This document shows positions 25,395-33,723 of a DNA stretch of 41,707 nucleotides, piece by piece (within the stretch, counting starts at the first letter, position 1; every line of letters begins with the position of its first letter). The notes under the pieces were generated by a model, which was not told the origin of the DNA, did no database searches, and saw only the letters and a program-made list of their open reading frames with translations. Source of the stretch: Rhodopirellula sp. (GTDB lineage Bacteria; Planctomycetota; Planctomycetia; Pirellulales; Pirellulaceae); contig NZVD01000051.1 in assembly GCA_002701385.1 (NCBI GenBank), positions 177,626-219,332 of the forward strand, given 5' to 3'. The translations under genes and the position numbers were made by a program.

Positions 25395-26081
25395 ATGACA
25401 ACAACGATTAAGTGGTTAGGGCATTATTCGTTTGAAATAAAGAGTCAGGGACAGACAATCCTTGTCGACCCTTTTCTCAATGACAATCCGGTGGCGACTG
25501 TCGCCGCTGAAGATCTTGAAGCGGACTACATTCTTGTGACCCATGGGCACGCTGATCACGTTGCCGATGTGGCGTCGATCGCTAATCGGACGGGAGCCAC
25601 GGTTGTTGCGCCGGTCGAAGCGGCGGGATGGTTTCAAAGCCAACAGGGGGTTGAAAATACCTTGCAACTGAATTTGGGAGGTGGAGTAACGTTGCCTTTT
25701 GGGCATGTGCGAATGACCATTGCACACCATAGCTCGTCCATGCCAGATGGAAGTTATGGTGGGAATCCTGCAGGATACATTATCAGTTTTCCCGAAGGTC
25801 GAGTTTACTTCTCCGGAGACACAGCATTGTTCTTGGAGATGGAATTGTATGGGCGAGAAGCCATTGATCTGGCCATCCTATGTATCGGTGACCATTTCAC
25901 CATGGGACCGAAAGATAGTATCGAAGCTATCAAGTTGTTACAGCCCGCGAAAGTGGTACCGGCCCATTACAATACCTGGCCTCCGATCGAGCAGGATGCG
26001 GAGCAATGGGCAAGTCAGGTGGAGTCCCTAACTTCAGCCACACCAGTTGTTCTGGAGGTTAATGGAGTGATTGAATTGTAA
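25395..26081 (+). CDS. UPF0173 metal-dependent hydrolase (metallo-beta-lactamase fold)
   Basis: A 228-residue cytoplasmic metallo-beta-lactamase-fold protein of the UPF0173/UlaG-like group. The metal motif is THGHADHVAD (H50, H52, D54, H55). Further ligands are in IAHHSSSMPDGSYGGNPAGY, YFSGDTALF, ILCIGDHFTMGP and VVPAHYNTWPPIEQ near the C-terminus. The length is typical. The physiological substrate of this family is not established. It starts 46 bases after pgi on the same strand, and its stop overlaps the next ATG by one base (TAATG), which suggests co-translation with the secreted protein that follows. Confidence 0.92.
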   Translation: MTTTIKWLGHYSFEIKSQGQTILVDPFLNDNPVATVAAEDLEADYILVTHGHADHVADVASIANRTGATVVAPVEAAGWFQSQQGVENTLQLNLGGGVTLPFGHVRMTIAHHSSSMPDGSYGGNPAGYIISFPEGRVYFSGDTALFLEMELYGREAIDLAILCIGDHFTMGPKDSIEAIKLLQPAKVVPAHYNTWPPIEQDAEQWASQVESLTSATPVVLEVNGVIEL

Positions 26082-26974
26082 TGCGTTTAAAGTTGCTGAT
26101 TTATTTGCTTGGGTTCTTGGCGATACTGCCTCAGGTTCATGGGGAAAAACTAAGATGGGATTGGCGGGCAGGTGACGTCTATGACGTAACCTTGAAGTCA
26201 AATGTCGACATTCATGTGACCACCTCCGGTCAGCAACTGCATTATGTAAATCAATTCGATGTCAATGGAGAGTGGGCAGTCGAAGAAGTGAATTCGAGTC
26301 ACATTGCTCGGATTCACTGGAGTGTTCAACGAATTCAATTAGCGTCTGGTCAAGGGGATAACCGTCTTCAAGTGGACACAGACGTAGCGGCAGGCAACGA
26401 AGATGAGGAAACGGTGCTTGCCGCGTTGCAACCGTTATTACGAAAGCGATTTGAATTACTCGTCAACGACCAGGCTCGGCTGTCTGTGGTGAAGGAGATG
26501 CGACCGTCTTCCGGAGCGGATCGTCGTACATCTTCAAAACCAGATGCTCAAGCAAAGGCCATACCTGCTGTGTTTAATTCCGAAGGTGTGGCAGGTGCCT
26601 TTAAGCATGTGTTTATTGAGTTTCCATTCAATGACGTGCGGTCCGGAGCTCAGTGGAAAAAACAACACCCTCTTAACACACCGGAGCCAGCAGATAAGAT
26701 CGAGTACGAATATCAAGGTAAGACGACGGAGCATCATCGGATTGCGATTCAAGGAGAAGTCGAATTTTCACAGGATCCTGATCAGACGGTGAAGGTTAAG
26801 CAGCAAAGTCTGAAAGGGATGGCGCTACTTAGTCTGGAAGATCCGCAGATTACCAAAGTGCAATTGGATTTGCAGTTGGAGACTGAATCCGATGGTCAGC
26901 AAGGGGATGAAGGCAAAACAAAAGTTATTCATCGTGAAACCGACGTGATCGAAATCAAGAAGCGGTTACGCTGA
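26081..26974 (+). CDS. Secreted DUF6263-like protein
   Basis: A 297-residue protein with a signal peptide (LLIYLLGFLAILPQVHGEK, cleavage near residue 21). The mature part is beta-rich, beginning RWDWRAGDVYDVTLKSNVDI. It contains a Val/Gln-rich strand pattern and the segment FPFNDVRSGAQWKKQHPLNT, a layout I associate with DUF6263-type planctomycete proteins. It resembles the next gene in plan: signal peptide, alternating polar/apolar strands, a Gly-Asp/Gly-Ala plus Trp-Lys block in the second half. The start overlaps the UPF0173 stop by one base. No function is known; the family assignment is tentative. Confidence 0.65.
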   Translation: MRLKLLIYLLGFLAILPQVHGEKLRWDWRAGDVYDVTLKSNVDIHVTTSGQQLHYVNQFDVNGEWAVEEVNSSHIARIHWSVQRIQLASGQGDNRLQVDTDVAAGNEDEETVLAALQPLLRKRFELLVNDQARLSVVKEMRPSSGADRRTSSKPDAQAKAIPAVFNSEGVAGAFKHVFIEFPFNDVRSGAQWKKQHPLNTPEPADKIEYEYQGKTTEHHRIAIQGEVEFSQDPDQTVKVKQQSLKGMALLSLEDPQITKVQLDLQLETESDGQQGDEGKTKVIHRETDVIEIKKRLR

Positions 26975-26986
26975 CTCCCTATCTTT

Positions 26987-27014
26987 TTGTATGATGTGAG
27001 CAGCAGTTTAGAAT
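26987..27014 (+). promoter_or_regulatory. Weak candidate promoter before the second DUF6263-like gene
   Basis: TTGTAT (26987-26992) and TAGAAT (27009-27014) are spaced by 16 bases. The -10 box is good; the -35 box matches only TTG. It lies in a 60-base gap, so the downstream gene may have its own start of transcription. Confidence 0.2.
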
Positions 27015-27034
27015 CGATAGATTAATTTGAGAGC

Positions 27035-27940
27035 ATGAAGATGAAGTTTGGAAAGTATCTTGCTGTAATAGTCATGGGCCTGATGTTACTGTCGGGTGAG
27101 GCATTCGCCCAAAAGACTTTACGAATGAAGTTTGTTAAAGGCTCATCCTCTGTGATTACCCTGTTAAACACTACGACGATTGAAACGAATTTTGCAGGCA
27201 ATAAAAGTAAGACAGATCTGACCATGGAAATGGATCTGTCTCAAACCGTGACTGACACCATGCCGGATGGCTCTGCCATTGTTCGGCAAAAATTGTCTCG
27301 AATTAAAATGTCGACAGCCGGCGGTGGTTTAGGAGCAACACTGAGCTATGACAGTTTAACGCCGGAGGATTCTGCAGAGCCAAGCCCATTATCTTTGGGA
27401 CTCAAGCCATTGGTTGGTGCTGAATTCGAAATTGCATTCAACAATCGAGGAGAGGTTTTGGATGTGACTCCTCCTGAGGACTTATTGAAGAAACTTAGTG
27501 AGAATCAGGCGACAGCAGGGTTTGCTCAGTTATTCAATGGTGAGGCATTTAAATCCATGTTGTCTCAAAGTTCGGTGGTGCTGCCAGCACAAGCGATTAG
27601 CCAAGGCGATAAGTGGGAAACAAAGATTGCATCCAATGCTCAGTTAGGTGGAGCCGCGGTTACTATTTCCTATGTGTATGGAGGGACTGTTGAGATTGGT
27701 GGCAAATCGTTGGAGAAACTAGACGTATCAATGGTGGTAACATTGATTCCGTCTCAAGGCCCGGATGCTCCCAAACTCAAGGTCAAAAAGCAAGCCAGTT
27801 CAGGTGCGATGTATTTCGACAATGATGGCGGTGCGATGAGCCATTCTGAATTGAAACAGTTGATGCAGATTGAAACTGTCATCGGTCAGAATACGTTACT
27901 TCAACAAACAACAACGAATTTGAAGATGCAAGTGAAGTAA
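27035..27940 (+). CDS. Secreted DUF6263-family protein
   Basis: A 301-residue secreted protein. The signal peptide ends near GEAFAQ (residue 26). The mature chain starts KTLRMKFVKGSSSVITLLNT and continues with TMEMDLSQTVTDTMPDGSAI, YDSLTPEDSAEP, LKPLVGAEFEIAFNNRGEVL and ISQGDKWET, in the order typical of DUF6263. It appears to be a distant relative of the preceding gene. The start is ATG at 27035 (a second Met two codons later is possible). No known function; it is probably an outer or periplasmic beta-sheet protein. Confidence 0.72.
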   Translation: MKMKFGKYLAVIVMGLMLLSGEAFAQKTLRMKFVKGSSSVITLLNTTTIETNFAGNKSKTDLTMEMDLSQTVTDTMPDGSAIVRQKLSRIKMSTAGGGLGATLSYDSLTPEDSAEPSPLSLGLKPLVGAEFEIAFNNRGEVLDVTPPEDLLKKLSENQATAGFAQLFNGEAFKSMLSQSSVVLPAQAISQGDKWETKIASNAQLGGAAVTISYVYGGTVEIGGKSLEKLDVSMVVTLIPSQGPDAPKLKVKKQASSGAMYFDNDGGAMSHSELKQLMQIETVIGQNTLLQQTTTNLKMQVK

Positions 27941-27977
27941 GCGTTGGGTAGTGCCTGTAAACGTTAAGAGGTAAGTT

Positions 27978-28298
27978 GTGGCTGGCTTTGAAACAGTTGC
28001 TCATGTGACTGACATTCCAGAAGGAGAAGGACGCGGTTACACCGTCAATGGTCGTATGATTGCGATCTTCAATGATCAAGGTGAATTTCGAGCGACGGAT
28101 GATCTATGTCCTCACATGGGAGCTCCTTTGTCCGGTGGATACATTCTGGATGGCGCCGTAGTGTGCCCGTGGCATGCCTGGAGATTTTGCATTAACGATG
28201 GTGGCTGGACAGATAATCCAGAATTGAAAATCGACGTCTTTGACTTGAAGATTGAGGGCGATCAAATTCAGGTATTGGTACCGGAAAAGGAAAGTTAG
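27978..28298 (+). CDS. Rieske-type [2Fe-2S] ferredoxin
   Basis: A 106-residue soluble protein with the complete Rieske cluster site: CPHMGAPLSGG (Cys44, His46) and VCPWHAWRF (Cys63, His66). Length and motif spacing fit the small NirD/ferredoxin subunit group rather than a membrane-bound Rieske protein; there is no signal or membrane helix. Such proteins pass electrons to oxygenases or reductases, but no partner enzyme is encoded next to it. The GTG at 27978 is the start. The gene ends six bases before the MazG-like gene, so the two are probably co-transcribed. Confidence 0.93.
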   Translation: MAGFETVAHVTDIPEGEGRGYTVNGRMIAIFNDQGEFRATDDLCPHMGAPLSGGYILDGAVVCPWHAWRFCINDGGWTDNPELKIDVFDLKIEGDQIQVLVPEKES

Positions 28299-28304
28299 AT
28301 CCCC

Positions 28305-28622
28305 ATGGCAGAGAATGATCAGATTAGATTCTCAGAATTTCAGTCATTAATCCGAACCATGTATATGGAGAAGGACGTAGAACGGGGTATTGATGGTACC
28401 TTTATGTGGCTAATGGAAGAAGTTGGCGAGTTGGCTGCTGCTTTGCGAAGTGGTTCTAAGCAGGAGCAGTCGGAAGAATTTGCTGATGTTTTGGCTTGGC
28501 TTACAACCATTGCGAATGTGGCGGAAATTGACTTGAATAAAGCGATTCGCGATAAGTACGGCGACGGTTGCCCAGGATGCGATCAGTATGTTTGCCAATG
28601 TAGCAATGCTGAAAAACCCTAA
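28305..28622 (+). CDS. MazG-like nucleotide pyrophosphohydrolase with Cys-rich tail
   Basis: A 105-residue all-helical MazG-type protein expected to hydrolyse nucleoside triphosphates to monophosphate and pyrophosphate. The metal motif is visible as MEEVGELAAAL (Glu38, Glu39, Glu42) and EEFADVLAW (Glu58, Asp61). The C-terminal end adds the unusual cluster GDGCPGCDQYVCQC (Cys89, 92, 97, 99), which could bind zinc or an Fe-S cluster. Such a tail is not part of the minimal MazG fold. It is adjacent to the Rieske gene. The NTP target cannot be read from the sequence. Confidence 0.85.
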   Translation: MAENDQIRFSEFQSLIRTMYMEKDVERGIDGTFMWLMEEVGELAAALRSGSKQEQSEEFADVLAWLTTIANVAEIDLNKAIRDKYGDGCPGCDQYVCQCSNAEKP

Positions 28623-28800
28623 GCTCAATCCGTGGTGTTTCCATAGGTGAAAACCTTTGAGTGATTCCTGAATAAGGCGGTACTTTCTTTCGGTTAATAG
28701 CCGATGAAATAGAAACAGGGCGTTCTTTTTCAAGTCACTGTTCATTACGCAGGGCTATTGGCTGCCTTGTTGCCAATTATTCATCAACCGTTTCCAACGT
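28623..28800. other. 178-base intergenic region, no gene found
   Basis: I see no coding potential beyond short shadow frames. The only structure is a short hairpin AGGT-GAAA-ACCT near the start, too weak to call a terminator. A promoter for the following gene is presumably here but no convincing -35/-10 pair stands out. Confidence 0.4.
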
Positions 28801-31011
28801 ATGAAAATCACCACTAATCTATTTCGAATGGCAACCATCTGTTGGGTGGTGGTGTTTTTGATGTCGGAGCCTGCTGAGGCATGGCCGGAAGATCGTGCTG
28901 CCGTGCCGATCCAGGTTGCATATGATCTGGGCTTTGATGGTGAATTCAAGCGAGGGGTCTGGACTCCGGTTCGTGCCACGATAACCAATCACAGAGATGG
29001 TGATTTTCTTGGTGAGTTTGTCGTGGAATCTGAGGATGTGGATGGTGTGCCTGTCACGTTTGCAGCACCCTCACAATCGTTCACATTGGCAGCAGGTGAA
29101 ACCAAGACTTATGTCCAGTATGCCAAAGTGGGGCGTCTGCCATGGCGAGTTCTGGCTGGGATTAAAGAACAGGGTGCTGAGCAGTACCTTGATCAGAAAT
29201 ACTTCGACCAGGTTTCAGGTGGTAATCGCAAAGCAACTTCTTACTTTGTATTGCAATTGGGGCCCTCATTGCCGATTAGTCGGTCGCGGCTACAAAGTTC
29301 GTTAGCGGTGGATGCTGAGTTGGTGGAAGTGTCCGTATTGCAGGAAGCTCAGCTAGCTAGCTTGCCCGATAAGTGGATCGGTTACGAATCGGTTGATCTA
29401 ATGATTCTCCCAACCAGATCATCAGGTCTATTGCAGCAGCTTTCAAAAGCCCAGGCGCAGGCGATACGGGATTGGGTATTTCAGGGAGGTCGTCTGATTC
29501 TGTTTGCCGGAAAACAGGCTCAGGCACTTTCGTCAGCGGGCCATCCTTTTGCTGATTTGATTCCAGGCAAGCCGACGGCTTTGATTACTGACTGGAACAC
29601 GTCGGGCTTAGAGAATTATGGCAACGCACAACAGCGAATTTTTCTCGATGGTGAAGTCGATAGTCTTGCAGCCTTGGCTGTAAGCGATGGTCGGGTGCTG
29701 CTGAGAGATCAGGAGAATGCTCAAGCGCTTTATCCACTCATCGTCCGAAGTGTGCGTGGTTTTGGAATGGTCGTTTATGTGGCCTTTGACATTGATACGC
29801 CTGCCTTTGAGGATTGGGATTCAGCCTCGCGAGTGCTCGAAAAGCTGATTGCGGTTGGACGTAATGCTGGCAGTGAGGATGCTGCACTCTCGGTCCAAAG
29901 AGTGAACCATGCAGGCTATCAGGATATTTCAGGTCAGCTTCGTGCCGCTTTGGAAAAATTTGATGCCGTTACGCCAGTTCGATTTGTTTGGATCGCAGCA
30001 TTGTTGGTTTTTTTGGTGTTGCTGATTGGGCCTTTGGATTATTACGTATTGAAAAAACTGAAACGCCCGGATCTTACTTGGGCGACCTTTCCTTTGGCTG
30101 TCGCTTTGGTGGGCGTGATCGTATTTGCCATGACTCGTGCATTACCTTCAGAAACGGCGTGGGCTAATCAAATTCGGATCATTGATGTTGATGTTGAAAG
30201 TGGCGTCGTTCGTGGTACGGATTATCTTGCTGTTTACAGTCCGCAAGTTCAGGCGGTGGATATCCAGACAGCACAGCCTCCGCGAGCGGATGGGCAGCTT
30301 CAGATTGAAAGGCAATTTACTATTGCGGGTTGGCATGGCTTGCCTGGCACAGGTTTAGGGGCGTTAGGGAGAAACAGTTTTCAGACTTACGTCAATCATG
30401 AATATCAGATCGATACTCAAACCGCTCAACTTAGTTCGGTTCCAGTGCAGCATGGGGGTACAAAAAGCCTTCGTAGTCGTTGGTCGGGGCAGGCAACGTT
30501 GGACCGGTCCTCGGAGCTACATGCTGATCCTATCAGTGGTTTGTTACGCGGGACGTTAACCAACCCGTTCGATATTGAACTCTTCGATGTTGAAATTCTA
30601 TACGACGGAAGAGTGTACCCGATCGGGCAGAGCTTTAAGCCGGGCCAGTCGATTGACCTGTTCGATATTAGTGGAGCATCTCAGGGGATCGATAACTACT
30701 ATGCCCGTTATCAGACCGGTAGTAGCAAAGGAGAACGCCGAAGCTGGAAAGTGATGGAAGAGCCGGTTCCCAGGATTGTTAAACAGATGATGTTCAATCA
30801 GGGCATCGGCGGAGCCAAATACACCGGTTTACTAAACCGATACGAATCGTTTTTAGATATCAGTCATGCACTGGCCTATAATCGGGCAGTGTTAGTCGGG
30901 CGAGCAAGCCAGGGAAGCAGTGAATTTAGTGTCACCAGCGACCAGACTGTCCAGCCCGGCCTGGCATTTAATTTTTATCGAGTTGTGTTCACGGTGAGTA
31001 CTGAAAAGTAG
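28801..31011 (+). CDS. Exported membrane protein of unknown function next to an ABC ATPase
   Basis: A 736-residue protein. A signal peptide ends near SEPAEAW (about residue 27). The N-terminal half is beta-rich: YDLGFDGEFKRGVWTPVRAT, an Ig-like segment, then a GATase-like part with SVDLMILPTRSSGLL and RDWVFQGGRLILFAGKQAQA. Two helices follow at about 397-417 (WIAALLVFLVLLIGPLDYYV) and 430-450 (FPLAVALVGVIVFAMTRALP). The C-terminal ~280 residues form another soluble beta domain. The layout echoes the vWA/GATase proteins of the MoxR operon but has no MIDAS motif. It precedes an ABC ATPase by 39 bases and may be functionally tied to it. Family not recognised. Confidence 0.7.
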   Translation: MKITTNLFRMATICWVVVFLMSEPAEAWPEDRAAVPIQVAYDLGFDGEFKRGVWTPVRATITNHRDGDFLGEFVVESEDVDGVPVTFAAPSQSFTLAAGETKTYVQYAKVGRLPWRVLAGIKEQGAEQYLDQKYFDQVSGGNRKATSYFVLQLGPSLPISRSRLQSSLAVDAELVEVSVLQEAQLASLPDKWIGYESVDLMILPTRSSGLLQQLSKAQAQAIRDWVFQGGRLILFAGKQAQALSSAGHPFADLIPGKPTALITDWNTSGLENYGNAQQRIFLDGEVDSLAALAVSDGRVLLRDQENAQALYPLIVRSVRGFGMVVYVAFDIDTPAFEDWDSASRVLEKLIAVGRNAGSEDAALSVQRVNHAGYQDISGQLRAALEKFDAVTPVRFVWIAALLVFLVLLIGPLDYYVLKKLKRPDLTWATFPLAVALVGVIVFAMTRALPSETAWANQIRIIDVDVESGVVRGTDYLAVYSPQVQAVDIQTAQPPRADGQLQIERQFTIAGWHGLPGTGLGALGRNSFQTYVNHEYQIDTQTAQLSSVPVQHGGTKSLRSRWSGQATLDRSSELHADPISGLLRGTLTNPFDIELFDVEILYDGRVYPIGQSFKPGQSIDLFDISGASQGIDNYYARYQTGSSKGERRSWKVMEEPVPRIVKQMMFNQGIGGAKYTGLLNRYESFLDISHALAYNRAVLVGRASQGSSEFSVTSDQTVQPGLAFNFYRVVFTVSTEK

Positions 31012-31050
31012 TCTTGCCGAACGCGTATTTTCCCGAAGGGATGTTAGGTC

Positions 31051-31983
31051 GTGATTGAAACACGAGGATTAACCAAGAAGTATGGCGACATGTACGCCAT
31101 TCGGGATATCGACCTGAACTTGGAAGAAGGTGATCTGTTTGGCTTCATTGGCCCTAATGGTGCTGGTAAGACAACCACCATGCGAATCATCGCGACGCTT
31201 CTGAATCCTACTTCCGGTGAAGCTTATGTATGTGGGAATTCGATCTATACCAAGCCGAAAGAAATACGCCGATTGGTTGGATATATGCCGGACTTCTTTG
31301 GTGTCTACGATGATATGAAGGTCATCGAGTACCTGGAGTTTTTTGCAGCGGCATATCGGATCAAAGGAGAAGCTCGCCGTAAACGTTGTAATGAGATGCT
31401 CGAAATTGTTGACTTGGATTTCAAAAGGGATGCTTATGCCAACACGCTGTCCCGAGGACAGACTCAACGGCTGGGGCTGGCCCGAGTGCTACTGCATGAC
31501 CCTCAGGTTTTGTTGTTAGATGAGCCTCTTAGCGGCCTTGACCCACGAGCTCGGATTGAAATGCGGGAGTTATTGCGGCGATTAGGAAAGACCGGAAAGA
31601 CGATTATCGTATCTAGTCACATTCTGCCCGAGCTGGCCGATGTGTGTAATAAGATCGGTATTATTGATCGTGGTGTGATGACGGTTAACTCGGCTGTGAA
31701 TGACATCATGCGAGAGATGCGCAAGCAGGTCGTATTGAATGTGATGGTAGCAGGAGATGCTTCTCAGGCGGCGCGTGATCTGGAACAGCATGACGACGTT
31801 GATAGTCTCGAGTTGGTGGATCAGCAGTTAATCGTGACGTTAGTGGAAGGGTGTGAAGACTATAGTCACATTCCAACCGTTCTGGTTGAATCAGGCCACG
31901 GACTAACGTTGTTCCAAGAAGAACCGATCGACCTCGAAAAAGCGTTTATGACTCTTACCAAAGGTACGGGCGCTAATTTCTAA
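31051..31983 (+). CDS. ABC transporter ATP-binding protein without adjacent permease
   Basis: A 310-residue ABC-2 type ATPase. Walker A is GPNGAGKTT at 34-42. The signature reads LSRGQ (133-137) instead of the usual LSGGQ, a variant known in this class, and Walker B is VLLLDEPLSGLDP with D157/E158. The switch His is in VSSHILPELADVC. The start is GTG at 31051. No ABC-2 permease follows; the next gene is on the opposite strand, and the two stop codons overlap within CTAA (31980-31983). The upstream two-helix protein is the only membrane candidate nearby, so the permease may be encoded elsewhere. Confidence 0.9.
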   Translation: MIETRGLTKKYGDMYAIRDIDLNLEEGDLFGFIGPNGAGKTTTMRIIATLLNPTSGEAYVCGNSIYTKPKEIRRLVGYMPDFFGVYDDMKVIEYLEFFAAAYRIKGEARRKRCNEMLEIVDLDFKRDAYANTLSRGQTQRLGLARVLLHDPQVLLLDEPLSGLDPRARIEMRELLRRLGKTGKTIIVSSHILPELADVCNKIGIIDRGVMTVNSAVNDIMREMRKQVVLNVMVAGDASQAARDLEQHDDVDSLELVDQQLIVTLVEGCEDYSHIPTVLVESGHGLTLFQEEPIDLEKAFMTLTKGTGANF

Positions 31984-33716
31984 ATGATGTCTCGTTTTCT
32001 GGAGACATAGTCCCAGACGACGTAACGGTCCAGATCGCTCCCGGCTGTAAAGAAGACACGTCCACTCGTCGATTCTGCAACCCGATAGGCAAACTGAATG
32101 TCTTCTTCCGTTTGGGACCAACTCGGAATTAAAAAGAAATTGATCGTGATCCCGGCCTGTTTGCACAACAATGCCTCTCGCAGCGTGGCATCTTCGGTGA
32201 GCGGATCGGGTGGGTAAAGCAGGTATAACCATTCGTCGGAATAATGAGCGGTGGGTAGTCCATCGGTGATCAGAATGATTTGACGATTAGGTGTATCTAC
32301 ATTGGCCAAATTGAGTCGGGCCAATTGAAGCGCATGTTGAATGTTGGTGAAGTGCGGTGGAAGCTGATATTCACTTAATTCGGTATTCGACATGTCAATT
32401 TTGTATCGTACGATCGGGTCGTTGATTGTCACCGGCTTGGGCAGCAGGTTAATAATCTCGTTGGGAGGGCAGGGCTTGGCATGCGTATACATCTCGATGA
32501 AATTCAAATGGTCGCCTGGGAACTCACTCGTAATAAGGCCCTGCAAAGCCAATGCCATCTTCTTCACATTGATATACTGACCTTCGTATCGCATGCTCCC
32601 GCTCATATCCATAATTACGGAGGTAGCGCATTTCGGCGAATTCTTTGTTTTATGAACGACGATATCCTCCGCATTGACCCGTAAGGCAGAAGAATTTTCG
32701 GGTTCACTGTGGTGTCGAATGACGGCATTGATCAGTGATTGAGGGAAATCCATATGCGCCATGCTGTCGCCGAATTCATATTGTTTGACGTCCTGCAGTT
32801 CCACACTTCCCTCACCAGCAAGAGGGCTGTCGTGACGGCCGGTTTTCGAAGCCTCCAGGTGCTCAAATATTTTTTCCAGCAGACGTCCTTGGAAGATTTT
32901 ATAAGCCTGCGGACTTAAACGCATGGCGCCCGACGGATCGCTGGTAATCCCCTGTTGCTCAGCTAACTCGCTGAGGTAATCTTTGACTTGTTGCTGGAGA
33001 TTGGAAAGGTCCTCCAGATCCGGTTCTTCAACAAACTCCGCGAGCGTGTCCATGTCGATCAGATAGATTTCAGCGTTTTCGAGAGCCTGCTTAAGTTGTT
33101 CGAGTAACTCATCGATCTTTTCAAGCTGTTCCTTGATTTCCAACGCCCCTTCGATGGACATCGGTTTTCGCCCGATGAAATCATATCGCCCGTACATGTC
33201 CTCTATCTGGTATTGCTGGCTCAGGGCTTCCATCATTTGGATAAGGGTTCGGGCAAACTCACTTCGTTCGTCCGGGAGATCGTACCACAGTCGCTCGAGA
33301 TCATAAATCTGTCGTCCGTGGGCGATTAGGAAAAACCGTTCTTTGTAATCATCGGGCGGGTTCGTGTTTTCCAGAAATAAATCATATTGTTGCCAGGCCT
33401 GTTCCAGGACGGAATCAGCTTCGTAGGTCGCAAGGATCTTTTGTTTCTGAGCTTCGAGCATCGCGATCAACGATTCCAGACTAGGACCAAAACCCTGGAG
33501 CCCTTTGATTTGTTCCGGATCCAGACGGATTGCTCGTGCCAGTTGCTCCGCGGTTAAGTTGCGTGCATTACCCCACTGCAGCATATGATCGAATGCGGAA
33601 GAAACCACGTCTGGTGGTGGGGCGGTGGGGCTGGGGAAACGTACCGGGTCATACCGCTGATAGGTATGGATGACCCCCCCTGGTGTCCCGTCCTGTTTTT
33701 TTCTACCCGGTTTCAT
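31980..33716 (-). CDS. vWA domain protein partnered with the adjacent AAA ATPase
   Basis: A 578-residue cytoplasmic protein with no signal or membrane helix. The N-terminal 340 residues are mostly helical, including a charged coiled-coil stretch (about 190-255, EIKEQLEKIDELLEQLKQAL). The C-terminal ~220 residues form a vWA domain with the intact MIDAS motif DMSGSM (Asp370, Ser372, Ser374) and LITDGLPTAHYSDE. It lies seven bases downstream of the AAA gene, the standard pairing of a MoxR/Mg-chelatase-like ATPase with its vWA partner. Target unknown. Its stop overlaps that of the convergent ABC ATPase by four bases. Confidence 0.88.
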   Translation of the reverse strand: MKPGRKKQDGTPGGVIHTYQRYDPVRFPSPTAPPPDVVSSAFDHMLQWGNARNLTAEQLARAIRLDPEQIKGLQGFGPSLESLIAMLEAQKQKILATYEADSVLEQAWQQYDLFLENTNPPDDYKERFFLIAHGRQIYDLERLWYDLPDERSEFARTLIQMMEALSQQYQIEDMYGRYDFIGRKPMSIEGALEIKEQLEKIDELLEQLKQALENAEIYLIDMDTLAEFVEEPDLEDLSNLQQQVKDYLSELAEQQGITSDPSGAMRLSPQAYKIFQGRLLEKIFEHLEASKTGRHDSPLAGEGSVELQDVKQYEFGDSMAHMDFPQSLINAVIRHHSEPENSSALRVNAEDIVVHKTKNSPKCATSVIMDMSGSMRYEGQYINVKKMALALQGLITSEFPGDHLNFIEMYTHAKPCPPNEIINLLPKPVTINDPIVRYKIDMSNTELSEYQLPPHFTNIQHALQLARLNLANVDTPNRQIILITDGLPTAHYSDEWLYLLYPPDPLTEDATLREALLCKQAGITINFFLIPSWSQTEEDIQFAYRVAESTSGRVFFTAGSDLDRYVVWDYVSRKRDII

Positions 33717-33723
33717 TGTTTAG

